Source: Oscillospiraceae bacterium (GTDB taxonomy: Bacteria > Bacillota > Clostridia > Oscillospirales > Oscillospiraceae). Taken from it: a stretch of 19,031 nucleotides of DNA. Shown piece after piece: positions 7,606 through 15,097 of the stretch. A program made the translations under genes and the position numbers. The stretch spans positions 1 to 19,031 of the forward strand of contig JAFPTE010000013.1 in NCBI GenBank assembly GCA_017400415.1. The letters are read 5' to 3'. Every line of letters starts with the position of its first letter. Position 1 is the stretch's first letter. The notes under the pieces are model-generated. The model did not search any database. It was given only the letters and a program-made list of their open reading frames with translations, and was not told the DNA's origin.

Positions 7606-8589
7606 TCACTTTGCCAGTTCTTCCAGCTTCTCCTCAAATTTGGGGGTCCACCAGTCCCGGTAGCCTGCCCGGGTTGGGTGAGTCAGGTCGTACATGTACA
7701 GGCTCTTCTGCTCCGGGGTTATGTCGTTGAACTTCTCGTCCCGGTACAGGTCGATGACCTGGACGCCCCACTTGGCCTGGATCTGGTCCAGAAGGGCTAT
7801 CATCTTCTCGTAATTCTCGTTCTTGAAGTTGGAATTCGTGTAGAACACCACCGGGCAGTCCCAGGTCTCCCGGGCTCTGACGATGATGTACTCCATGGCT
7901 CCGGCGGTGGTGGCGGTGTCGAAATCCGCCTTGTCCCGCTTGTCCCCGGCAGTTACGGCGCCGAACTTATCCGGGTACTTTATATCGTTGGTGGAGAGCT
8001 GGCAGATAAAAGCGTCCAGGCTTTCGGCCCGGTCGGCCCTCTGTAGGTACTTTTCAAAGCGCTGGACGTAGCTCTTCTCCCCGTTGTCCATAAGGGTGGT
8101 GCCGGAAGCAGCCTCCTTGATGCACTCTGCGCCGTTGCGCTTTGCGATGAACTCGGCCATGCTCTCCTCTTCGGAGTGCTCGCCCCGGGTCACTGAGGAG
8201 CCCAGGAAGAAGTAGGTCTTCCCCTTCAGGGGGCTGTCCGGCCGCTGGGGCGTGTTGGATACGTAATACTCCGGTGCGTTGCCCCGGCGGATGATGTCCA
8301 TGTTGAGGGAGACGGTCTGGCCTCCGAACTCGAAGACCACCTTGTACTTCGTGGCGGAGAAGGCCTGGGGAGCCTGGAAATCATACTCCACGTTCTCCTT
8401 CACGGTGCCGTCCGCCAGCTTGGCGTTTATGACGGTGCCGGCGGGATCGAAGCTCTCCCCCTCCAGATAGGTCATTTTTGCGGGCTTTGTTATGATTTCA
8501 AGGCTCTCAACAGCCGCCTCCGGCTTGGAGCAGGCAGCCAGGGCAAGGAGAGTCAGAGTGCAGAGGGCAAGGGCAAAAAGCTTTTTCAT
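7606..8589 (-). CDS. SGNH/GDSL-hydrolase lipoprotein with N-terminal Ig-like domain
   Basis: This 327-residue protein starts at MKKLFALALCTLTLLALAAC, a lipoprotein signal peptide with lipobox LAAC (C20). A longer open frame upstream is ignored because AGGAGG sits 7 nt before this ATG. Residues about 27-105 (ITKPAKMTYLEGESFDPAGT) look like a bacterial Ig-like domain. The rest is an SGNH hydrolase: block I FFLGSSVTRG with likely nucleophile S132, block II Gly in EAASGTTLMD, block III Asn in QLSTNDIKY, and block V DLTHPTRAG with D301 and H304. All four SGNH positions are present, so it is probably an active surface esterase or acetylhydrolase; the substrate is unknown. It is the last gene of the GH3 operon, suggesting it removes acyl groups from a glycan that the GH3 enzyme also attacks. 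Confidence 0.87.
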   Translation of the reverse strand: MKKLFALALCTLTLLALAACSKPEAAVESLEIITKPAKMTYLEGESFDPAGTVINAKLADGTVKENVEYDFQAPQAFSATKYKVVFEFGGQTVSLNMDIIRRGNAPEYYVSNTPQRPDSPLKGKTYFFLGSSVTRGEHSEEESMAEFIAKRNGAECIKEAASGTTLMDNGEKSYVQRFEKYLQRADRAESLDAFICQLSTNDIKYPDKFGAVTAGDKRDKADFDTATTAGAMEYIIVRARETWDCPVVFYTNSNFKNENYEKMIALLDQIQAKWGVQVIDLYRDEKFNDITPEQKSLYMYDLTHPTRAGYRDWWTPKFEEKLEELAK

Positions 8590-8606
8590 AGGTTCCTCCT
8601 GTGGAA

Positions 8607-8638
8607 AGGGGCCGCCTTTGCGGGCGGCCCCTGGTTTT
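8607..8638. terminator. Intergenic hairpin between lipoprotein and SGNH genes
   Basis: GGGGCCGCC (8608-8616), a 6-nt loop and GGCGGCCCC (8623-8631) form a 9-bp perfect stem, extended by one A-T pair. The long T tract (8635-8640) is on the plus strand, against the direction of the genes. On the minus strand the tail is only TTTCC. It could be a partial terminator or an RNA-stabilising hairpin within the operon, or a terminator of antisense transcripts. Confidence 0.55.
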
Positions 8639-8644
8639 TTATGC

Positions 8645-9298
8645 TCAGGCGGTGAAGGTGCCGTTGGCGGCGTCAACGGTGACGGTCATCTCGGACACGG
8701 CGCTGTTCTCGATGAAATACAGGGTGTTGAAGTAATAGAAGAACTTGCCGGGGAACACGTCCGGGTCAGCGGCAGAGGCGCTCTCGCCCATGTAGGTGCC
8801 GCCGAAGCGGGTGTAGGCATCGGCCATGCCGGCCACGGGGGACACGTTGGCCTCAACCTTGGTGGGGACAGCCAGGGTGACCTTGGTGCCGTCGGCGGTG
8901 TACTTGCCGGTGAAGGTCAGCTCCAGGGTGGGGATCTCGGAGCTCATCATGCCCTTGACTGCGTCGGCAACATAGTCCAGGTTCACGGCGAACTTCTTGA
9001 CCAGCTTGTAGCTGCCGTCCTTGAGCTCCAGGGAGACGGTGTAGTAGTTGTCGACCTTTTCGTTCTTGCCCACTCTGGTGTCCAGCATGCCGAACAGGGT
9101 GGAGAAGGGAACTCTGGCCTCGCTGCCGTCGGGGCGCATATCGGTGCCCTCTCTGTCGTTCTTCACGGCCTGGGTGCTGAAGTAGGAAACGGAGTCCATG
9201 GACACGGTGTAGGTGCCGTCAACCTTGGGGCCGCCGCAGGAAGCCAGAGCGGCGCAGAGCATGAGAGCTGCCAGAACAAGTGCGATGGTTTTTTTCAT
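8645..9298 (-). CDS. Lipoprotein of unknown family
   Basis: This 217-residue protein starts at MKKTIALVLAALMLCAALAS with lipobox LASC (C21). AGGAGG lies 8 nt before this ATG, which supports it over the longer open frame. I do not recognise the family. The mature part starts with GTYTVSMDSVSYFSTQAV and has repeated short strands with hydrophobic/polar alternation (YYTVSLELKDGSYKLVKKF, ELTFTGKYTADGTKVTLAVP), suggesting a small all-beta or lipocalin-like domain that reports or binds a small molecule. It lies 20 bp behind the GH3 gene and ahead of the SGNH lipoprotein, so all three are probably made together and act on the cell surface. Possible roles are glycan binding or presenting ligand to the neighbouring sensor kinase; neither is shown by sequence. 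Confidence 0.8.
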   Translation of the reverse strand: MKKTIALVLAALMLCAALASCGGPKVDGTYTVSMDSVSYFSTQAVKNDREGTDMRPDGSEARVPFSTLFGMLDTRVGKNEKVDNYYTVSLELKDGSYKLVKKFAVNLDYVADAVKGMMSSEIPTLELTFTGKYTADGTKVTLAVPTKVEANVSPVAGMADAYTRFGGTYMGESASAADPDVFPGKFFYYFNTLYFIENSAVSEMTVTVDAANGTFTA

Positions 9299-9318
9299 TT
9301 TATTTTCCTCCTGTTTTT

Positions 9319-12300
9319 TTACGCCTTTTCGGCGTTTTTTCTGGATTTGATGATGAGCAGGACGACGGCGGCCAGGGTCAGAACGCCGGTGCCGATCTGT
9401 GCTGCGGTGATGGCGGTCTGCCACCAGGGGGTGACAGCCATGATCCTGGTGCCGGAAGAGACGCCGTTCATGGCGTTGGAGTGGACAACGGTGTAGAGGA
9501 TGCGGTGCATGGCCTCACGCATGCCCCAGGCCACGTCGGCGTGGCCGGTGCCGGGGCGGCAGGCGTCCAGATCCTCGGCCTTCATCATGCCGTCCACCAG
9601 GTTGCCGCCGGCTACCAGGAGGGCGGGCAGGTTCATGTAGGTGGAGGCGGTGCCGTACCACATATCGGTGACGACGATGCCGGTCATGCCGCACTCGTTG
9701 CGCAGGAACTCGGTGACCATGCCCTTCTGCATGCCGCTCCAGTGGAGGCCCATGCGGTTGAAGGCCAGCATGACGCCGGAGGCGCCCTTCAGGGTCTGGC
9801 CCTTGTACTGGGTGCCCGCAATGGTGATGGGCAGCTCGAAGGCCCGCATATAGACCTCACGGATGGCCTGCTCGGGGGCCCAGGTGCAGATGCCCCGGCG
9901 CAGGTCCTCCTGGTCGTTGAGGCCGATGTGCTTGTTGTAGACGTACAGGCCGTGGCTCTCCATGGCGGCGCACTCATAGGCGCAGATCATGCCGGAGAGG
10001 TAGCCGTCTTCGGAGTAATACTCAAAATTTCTGCCGGAATAGGGAGTCCGCTGGATGTTGGAGCCGGGTCCGTAGAGGCCGTTGTAGCCGGCCCAGAGGG
10101 CGTCCTCACCGATGAGGTCGCCTACCTCGAACAGCAGGTCCACGTTGAAGGAGGCTGCCAGAATGCCGCCGGAGGGGTAGCACATGGCCTTGGCCTTCTT
10201 GTCCGGGTCGTCATTCACGGTGGCAAGGCCCCGCTTGTTGGCCATGTAGTTCTGGGTCAGGCCGGAGGGGCCGTTATGGTCCAGGCACTCCATCTTGCTG
10301 ATTTTCTCGATCTGGCCGCTGCGGCGCATGCCGGAGGGGATAACGGAGGTGTAGTCCTCCCAGCTCAGCTGGTCCAGGAGGGTATCCCACATGGGGTCGT
10401 CATAGGGGATATCGCTGCCGTCCGCCCTGGTTTTCAGGTCGATGAGCTTAAGGGCGCCGGAGGCAGGCACCGTATCGAACTTGGGGTACTCATCGGCGAC
10501 GGTGGGGAGCTTGGTCTCGCTCTGGCGGCCGTACTTATCCTGGTCGGCGGTGATGTACTGATTCCAGTGGAGGACCGTGGTGTCCGCCCAGGTCTTGGGG
10601 GTGGTGGCCTCCCAGTCGGACCGGGACATATAGGTGACGGTATCGTCCCCCCGGTGCTCATACTTGTTCCACTCGGCGTACTCAAACTGGTTGGTGATGT
10701 TATAGCCGGTGGCGTAGCTCTTGGAGTAGGTTTCCTTGTCGAACTTTAAGCTGATGGGGCCGCTTGTGAGGGCTGCATCGCCTTCGCTGTCCATGCGGCC
10801 GTCGGTGGAGGCGGGGGTGAAGCCCTTCTTTGCCAGGATATTGTTGACGGCCCTGTGGGCGTCCCTGGCGGCGGTAAGGTAATAGTCGCCCTCCACGATA
10901 ACGTAGGTGTTGGCGTTCCAGGCGTCGTAGGCGGCGAACTGCCGCTCATAGACGGTGACGGTGACGGTCTCGCTCTGGCCGGGTTCCAGGAGCTTCGTCT
11001 TGCCGAAGCCCGCCAGCTCGGCGGAGGAGGCCTCCACGTGGTTTGCCTTATTGTAATCGCCGTAGGGCTTCTGGAGGTAGACCTGGACGGTCTCCTTGCC
11101 GGCGGCGGAGCCGGTGTTCGTGACGGTGACGGAGACGGTGTAGGCGGTGTCCACGCCGGAGCCGGACTTTTCCACCTTGAAGCCGGACCACTCAAAGCTT
11201 GTGTAGCTCAGGCCGAAGCCGAAGGGGAAGGCTACTGCGTCGTGCCAGGAGTAGCTGCCGGCGTTGCCGGTGCCCATAACGTAGTCCTCATAGCGGCTCT
11301 CCGTGTAGCGGTAGCCCACGTAGATGCCCTCCTGATAGACAACGTAGTACTTATCCTGCTGGGGGGAGCCGTCGGTGTTGATGACCCCGTCAGCGCCGGC
11401 ATAGGCAGTGGCGCCGAAGTTGGCCAGAGCCGGGTTCTTGTCGTGGCTTCTCCAGAAGGTGGCGGAGAGGGAGCCGGAGGGATTTACCTTGCCGCAGAGC
11501 ACATCGGCCACGGCGTACATGCCCACCTGGCCGGGGGTGCCGATCCACAGGGCGGCGTCGATGCCGTACTGTGCGTCGTCAAGGAAGTCTGCCTCCACCT
11601 GGTTTGCGAAGTTCAGGACCACGATGATTTTCCTGAGGGTGCCGGCGTCCTTCTCGGCCTTCAGACCCAGGAGCATATCCTTCTCCTTGGGGCTCAGCTT
11701 CAGATAGTCGCCGTCTGTGGTGTCACCGGCGGAGCCGTCCACGTCGTCCAGCTTGCTGAGGGCCAGGGTGCCCCGGGGCATATCGCTGCCCTCGCCGCCC
11801 AGGCGGGAGATGAAGACCAGGGCTGCGTCGCCGTACTGGGCGAAGGTGGAGCCTGCGGCGGACTTTATGGCGGACCAGGGGGCCTCGCCGATGCTTTTGG
11901 CGCCGGTGACGCCGGGGCCGGTGGAGCCGGTGGTGCGCTTATACTGGGCCTGGCCCTCGGCGGAGTACCAGTCCCAGAGGGTGGAGTTTACCTTGAAGGA
12001 GCCGCCCTGCTCCAGGGCAGTCTTCCAGTTGGGGGCAGTGGATACGTCCACGTTGCCGCTGCCGGTGCCGCCGTAGACCGGGTCCACGCTGCTGACGCCG
12101 AAGAGGGTCACGCTGCTGCCGGAACTCATGGGCAGGGCGCCGTTTTCGTTCCGCAGGAGGACGATGCCCTCCGCCATGGCTTCCTGAGCCTTGGCTCTGC
12201 CGGCGGCCATGAGCTCCGCCAGGTTGGAGTAGGCGGATTTATAATACATGGTGTCCTCGGCGCCGCTGCCCTCGTGGACCTCCACGGAGGAGGCCGTCTT

Positions 12301-12789
12301 CAGGGCGCCGTTTATCTGAGGGGCGTTCTCATTGGCGATGACGCCGCCCACACTGGTGAGGGCCAGGAGGGCCGCCATAACGCCGCAGAGGGTCTTCAGG
12401 GGTGCGCTCTTCACGGGCATGGAGGTGAAGGCGGCGGCGGCGTTTACCGCCAGGCCCGCCACGAACAGGGCCATGACCACGAAGAAGGGGACCTCCCAGG
12501 TGGAGTCGATGCCCACGAAGGCGGCGGAGATGTAGGGATAGAAGGCGTAGATCGCCAGCATGAAGGCCGCCAGATGACAGGCTGTCATCAGGTAGGAGCC
12601 GAAGCGGGGCTTCTTCAGCAGCACCAGGGCCAGGGCGACCAGGGCGCCTGCCATGAGCACCCAGAAGGCGGGCCAGGACATGCTGTCCATGCTGCTGTTG
12701 GTCTTTCCGTACAGAACGGCGTACATAACTGCCGTCAGAACGGAGAGGGCGATGCCGATAATGCTGAGCAGGGGCTTTTTCTCTTTCAC
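9319..12789 (-). CDS. Membrane-anchored glycoside hydrolase family 3 enzyme with permuted domain order
   Basis: This 1156-residue protein starts with GTG, preceded by AGGAGG at 7 nt. About five hydrophobic helices fill residues 7-155 and one more lies near 1122-1146, so the catalytic part is probably outside and anchored at both ends. The usual GH3 order is reversed. The alpha/beta sandwich comes first (about 190-520) with the expected acid/base E333 in SRLGGEGSDMPRG. A fibronectin-III-like domain follows (about 532-620), then the TIM-barrel domain (about 790-1110) with DHNGPSGL (D837), GRNFEYYSEDGYL (R920), KHIGLNDQE (K953, H954) and the nucleophile D1042 in VTDMWYG. The same inverted order is known in beta-glucosidases of Ruminococcus albus and Butyrivibrio fibrisolvens. 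Most likely a beta-glycosidase; the sugar is uncertain because the nucleophile motif is TDM rather than SDW. First gene of the operon. Confidence 0.93.
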   Translation of the reverse strand: MKEKKPLLSIIGIALSVLTAVMYAVLYGKTNSSMDSMSWPAFWVLMAGALVALALVLLKKPRFGSYLMTACHLAAFMLAIYAFYPYISAAFVGIDSTWEVPFFVVMALFVAGLAVNAAAAFTSMPVKSAPLKTLCGVMAALLALTSVGGVIANENAPQINGALKTASSVEVHEGSGAEDTMYYKSAYSNLAELMAAGRAKAQEAMAEGIVLLRNENGALPMSSGSSVTLFGVSSVDPVYGGTGSGNVDVSTAPNWKTALEQGGSFKVNSTLWDWYSAEGQAQYKRTTGSTGPGVTGAKSIGEAPWSAIKSAAGSTFAQYGDAALVFISRLGGEGSDMPRGTLALSKLDDVDGSAGDTTDGDYLKLSPKEKDMLLGLKAEKDAGTLRKIIVVLNFANQVEADFLDDAQYGIDAALWIGTPGQVGMYAVADVLCGKVNPSGSLSATFWRSHDKNPALANFGATAYAGADGVINTDGSPQQDKYYVVYQEGIYVGYRYTESRYEDYVMGTGNAGSYSWHDAVAFPFGFGLSYTSFEWSGFKVEKSGSGVDTAYTVSVTVTNTGSAAGKETVQVYLQKPYGDYNKANHVEASSAELAGFGKTKLLEPGQSETVTVTVYERQFAAYDAWNANTYVIVEGDYYLTAARDAHRAVNNILAKKGFTPASTDGRMDSEGDAALTSGPISLKFDKETYSKSYATGYNITNQFEYAEWNKYEHRGDDTVTYMSRSDWEATTPKTWADTTVLHWNQYITADQDKYGRQSETKLPTVADEYPKFDTVPASGALKLIDLKTRADGSDIPYDDPMWDTLLDQLSWEDYTSVIPSGMRRSGQIEKISKMECLDHNGPSGLTQNYMANKRGLATVNDDPDKKAKAMCYPSGGILAASFNVDLLFEVGDLIGEDALWAGYNGLYGPGSNIQRTPYSGRNFEYYSEDGYLSGMICAYECAAMESHGLYVYNKHIGLNDQEDLRRGICTWAPEQAIREVYMRAFELPITIAGTQYKGQTLKGASGVMLAFNRMGLHWSGMQKGMVTEFLRNECGMTGIVVTDMWYGTASTYMNLPALLVAGGNLVDGMMKAEDLDACRPGTGHADVAWGMREAMHRILYTVVHSNAMNGVSSGTRIMAVTPWWQTAITAAQIGTGVLTLAAVVLLIIKSRKNAEKA

Positions 12790-12833
12790 GGTTTTTCCTC
12801 CTTTATTTCGGTGCCGGGGTTGCTTTCAAGGCG

Positions 12834-12862
12834 AGCATAAATGAAGGGGGAAAAAACCTCAA
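12834..12862 (-). promoter_or_regulatory. Promoter of the GH3 operon
   Basis: On the minus strand TTGAGG (12862-12857) lies 17 bp from TATGCT (12839-12834). Both hexamers are imperfect, which fits a promoter needing an activator. The paired LytTR-like repeats lie just upstream, with the nearer half-site starting 44 bp before the -10. Confidence 0.55.
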
Positions 12863-12871
12863 CGCATATTG

Positions 12872-12903
12872 CGTAAACTAAAAATCTATTTCCTAAGCTA
12901 AAA
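12872..12903 (-). promoter_or_regulatory. Putative LytTR operator (tandem half-sites) of the GH3 operon
   Basis: Read on the minus strand, TTTTAGCTTAGGAAA starts at 12903 and TTTTAGTTTACG at 12883, a start-to-start distance of 20 bp. The core TTAGTTTAG fits 8 of 9 positions of the general LytTR half-site pattern [TA][AC][CA]GTTN[AG][TG], and LytTR proteins bind such pairs at about two helical turns. Almost the same pair precedes the response-regulator gene at 14285-14319. An ACGCA-TAT-TGCGT palindrome overlaps its GH3-side end (12862-12874). Confidence 0.7.
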
Positions 12904-12923
12904 GCTTCCGGCCCCGTGAATTG

Positions 12924-12952
12924 TTGCAAAGGTGTTTCAGAAATGTTATAAT
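12924..12952 (+). promoter_or_regulatory. Sigma-A promoter of the histidine kinase gene
   Basis: TTGCAA (12924-12929), 17-bp spacer and perfect TATAAT (12947-12952). This near-consensus promoter lies 20 bp beyond the LytTR operator of the divergent GH3 operon and predicts steady kinase expression. Confidence 0.8.
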
Positions 12953-12975
12953 CAGCATGAAAGGCGGGGGAAGCA

Positions 12976-14295
12976 ATGGACGCAAAATTGCTGTATCAGC
13001 TTATAATCCAGGTCAATGTGACGGCCCAGATGGTGCTTGCCGCCGCATTCTTCTGCCTGAGCCTTGTGCGGAAGCGCCGGTTCGGCCTGTGGCTGGCCCT
13101 ATCGCTCCTGCTGGCCGGCGGTGTGCTCTCCCTCTCCATCGGCCTGCGGCTGTGGGCGAACAATCTGCTGACCCGCTTCCTTATGCGTATCATGCAGTTC
13201 TCCGTGCCGCTCATTTTTATCCTGCTCTGCTTCGACGTGAACCTGTCCACCAAGCTCAAGACCTGGTGCGCCGGCATCGCCTCCATGGAGCTGGGTGCCG
13301 CCCTCTTCTCCTTCCTGCTGGCCCTTTTCCGGGTGGACGAGAAGGAGACCATAAGCTTTTTCTCCCGGTCCCCGGAGCCCATCGACTGGGTAATATACTA
13401 TACTATCCACCTGGCCATTTACGGCGCCATTTATTATCTGTTCGGCAGGAAAAGCCGTGAGGAGCTGGATCGGTCTTCCCGGCGGTCCACCCTGGTGCTG
13501 GCCCTGGTTTGTCTGCTGTTCCTGACGGTGCCGGACTGCATCTCCAATGAGTATAGGCAGGTCAGCTACACCCTGTTCCTGGTCAACCGCATATACCTCC
13601 TGGCCCTGGCCTCCTTCATCCTGGCCATCTGCACCAGCATTGAGTTTCAGAGCCGCTACCGGGCTGATATGGAGATCATGGACCAGGTGCTCCGGGAAGA
13701 GCGGAAGCAGTACGAGCAGATCAAGGAGAATATGGCCGCCGTCAATATGAAATGCCACGACCTGCGTCACCAGCTGGATGACTTTTCCGGAAGGCTGACA
13801 GAGAGCGAGATCGCCTCCCTGCGGGAGTCCATGGACTTCTACGACATGAATATCAAGACTGGCTGTGAGGTCCTGGACGTGGTCATTCACACGGCTATGC
13901 TCTCCTGCCGGGCGGAGGGCATCGAGCTGAGCTGTCTGGCGGACGGGAAAATACTGAATTTCATGCGTACAAGGCACCTGTTCTCCCTCTTCAATAACGC
14001 CGTGAGCAACGCCATCGAGGCAGTGCGGAAGCTCTCGGACCCGGAAAAAAAGGTCATCAGCGTCACCGTGGAGCGGCAGGGCGACAGCGCCCTTATCGAG
14101 GTCACCAACTACTTTGACGGCGCCCCGGTCTCCCCGGGCCAGACCTCCAAGGCCGACCGGAGCCGCCACGGCTTCGGCACCATGAGCATGCGGTACATAG
14201 CAAAAATCTACGGCGGCACTCTCTCCGTCAGCACCGCAGGCGAGCTCTACTGCCTGGATATCAGGGTGCCCCTGCCCCGGGACCTTTTAGTTTAG
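12976..14295 (+). CDS. GHKL-domain sensor histidine kinase (LytTR-partner, AgrC/HPK10-like)
   Basis: This 439-residue protein has an N-terminal half (about 10-220) of six or seven hydrophobic helices with little outside loop, as in peptide-sensing kinases of the AgrC class, and no separate outer sensor domain. A helical linker carries the phosphoacceptor H261 in CHDLRHQLDD. The C-terminal GHKL ATPase domain has the N-box NNAVSNAIEAV, then FGTMSMRYIAKIYGG as the G-box region and a final strand near LDIRVPLP. It is expected to phosphorylate D58 of the LytTR regulator encoded next. The ATG follows a purine-rich GGCGGGGGAAGCA stretch. The last codons (TTA GTT TAG) lie inside the first half-site of the operator for the following gene, so coding sequence and operator overlap. 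Confidence 0.92.
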   Translation: MDAKLLYQLIIQVNVTAQMVLAAAFFCLSLVRKRRFGLWLALSLLLAGGVLSLSIGLRLWANNLLTRFLMRIMQFSVPLIFILLCFDVNLSTKLKTWCAGIASMELGAALFSFLLALFRVDEKETISFFSRSPEPIDWVIYYTIHLAIYGAIYYLFGRKSREELDRSSRRSTLVLALVCLLFLTVPDCISNEYRQVSYTLFLVNRIYLLALASFILAICTSIEFQSRYRADMEIMDQVLREERKQYEQIKENMAAVNMKCHDLRHQLDDFSGRLTESEIASLRESMDFYDMNIKTGCEVLDVVIHTAMLSCRAEGIELSCLADGKILNFMRTRHLFSLFNNAVSNAIEAVRKLSDPEKKVISVTVERQGDSALIEVTNYFDGAPVSPGQTSKADRSRHGFGTMSMRYIAKIYGGTLSVSTAGELYCLDIRVPLPRDLLV

Positions 14296-14319
14296 GAAAT
14301 GAAGTTTTAGTTTAGGAAA
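14285..14319 (+). promoter_or_regulatory. Putative LytTR operator (tandem direct repeats) of the response regulator gene
   Basis: TTTTAGTTTAGGAAA occurs twice without change, at 14285-14299 and 14305-14319, 20 bp apart start to start. The first copy covers the stop codon of the kinase gene. Sequence, spacing and orientation toward the gene match the pair upstream of the GH3 operon, and the core fits the LytTR half-site pattern at 8 of 9 positions. This predicts autoregulation. Confidence 0.72.
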
Positions 14320-14343
14320 AAACCTTTTTCTCCCCCTCCCTTA

Positions 14344-14354
14344 TATGTTAAGCT
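14344..14354 (+). promoter_or_regulatory. Candidate -10 region of the response regulator gene
   Basis: Two overlapping candidates exist: TATGTT at 14344-14349 and TAAGCT at 14349-14354. The second lies exactly 44 bp after the start of the nearer half-site, as TATGCT does in front of the GH3 operon. No good -35 hexamer is present at 17 bp from either, which fits dependence on an activator. Confidence 0.4.
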
Positions 14355-14381
14355 TCAGAAAAAGCCCCCGGAGGATAAACC

Positions 14382-15092
14382 ATGACAGCACACATCGCCA
14401 TTGTTGAAGATGAGGCCCAGGCCGCCGCCACCCTCAAGTCATACCTGGAGCGCTACGGGACAGAGAATGACACCACCTTCGTGATCGACCTGTTCCCCTC
14501 CCCTGTCATGCTCCTGGAAAAATACAAGGCCCAGTACGATATAATCTTCCTGGATATCCAGATGCCGGATATGAACGGCATGGAGGCCGCCCGGCGGCTC
14601 CGGGCAGTGGACGAAAAGGTCATTCTCATTTTCGTCACAAGCCTTGCACAGTACGCCATTGCGGGCTATGAGGTCAGCGCCCTGGACTATATCCTGAAGC
14701 CCGTGCAGTATTACTCCTTCGCCATGAAGCTCACCAAGGCACTTTGGCGTCTGGGCGGCGAGGATGAGGACTCCCTGAAGGTCACCACGGACTCCGCCAC
14801 CGCCCGCATCAGGATCAGGGACATCAGATACGTGGAGGTGAAGGGCCATATGCTCTCCTACCACACTCATGACGGCACCTATTACAGCTTCGGCTCCCTG
14901 GCCGCTCTGGAGGAGCAGCTGGCCCCCAAGGGCTTTGCCCGGTGCAACAGCTGCTACCTGGTGAACCTGAACTTCGTCCAGGGCATAAAGGGCTATGATG
15001 TCACCCTGCAGGACGGCACCCAGCTGCGCATTAGCCAGCCAAAGAAAAAATCCTTCGCCCGGGCGGTGAAGGACCACTTCGATATGAAATAA
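14382..15092 (+). CDS. LytTR-family response regulator
   Basis: This 236-residue protein has the normal two-domain layout. The receiver domain (about 3-122) carries acidic residues E9-D10-E11 (IVEDEA), phosphoacceptor D58 in IIFLDIQMPDMNG, the Thr of FVTSLAQYA and the Lys of YILKPVQYY. The LytTR DNA-binding domain (about 132-233) shows IRIRDIRYVEVKGHMLSYHT, FARCNSCYLVNLNFVQGI and the final basic helix PKKKSFARAVKDHF. Such proteins bind paired direct repeats and usually activate transcription. GGAGG lies 7 nt before the ATG. The gene follows the kinase by 86 bp, but that gap contains its own operator, so it can be transcribed independently. The likely targets visible here are itself and the divergent GH3 operon. 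Confidence 0.95.
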   Translation: MTAHIAIVEDEAQAAATLKSYLERYGTENDTTFVIDLFPSPVMLLEKYKAQYDIIFLDIQMPDMNGMEAARRLRAVDEKVILIFVTSLAQYAIAGYEVSALDYILKPVQYYSFAMKLTKALWRLGGEDEDSLKVTTDSATARIRIRDIRYVEVKGHMLSYHTHDGTYYSFGSLAALEEQLAPKGFARCNSCYLVNLNFVQGIKGYDVTLQDGTQLRISQPKKKSFARAVKDHFDMK

Positions 15093-15097
15093 CAAAC

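Noticed and set aside
8590..8676. Longer N-terminus for the SGNH lipoprotein (29 extra residues).
   Set aside because: It would bury the signal peptide, and AGGAGG stands directly before the internal ATG at 8589. The extension covers the intergenic hairpin.
9321..9340. ACGCC-N5-GGCGT followed by T6 on the plus strand, looking like an intrinsic terminator.
   Set aside because: The stem consists mostly of the last GH3 codons, there is no plus-strand gene to terminate, and on the coding strand it is followed by A residues.
9299..9424. Longer N-terminus for the unknown lipoprotein (42 extra residues).
   Set aside because: It overlaps the 3' end of the GH3 gene, is Arg/His-rich, and hides the signal peptide. 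AGGAGG precedes the ATG at 9298.
10855..12840. A 661-codon open frame on the plus strand opposite the GH3 gene, and similar long frames at 5741-7489 and 9280-10749.
   Set aside because: They are antisense shadows caused by high GC and G/C-rich third positions. Their products are Gly/Ala/Val/His-rich with no domain, and the minus-strand genes have clear motifs, ribosome sites and promoters.
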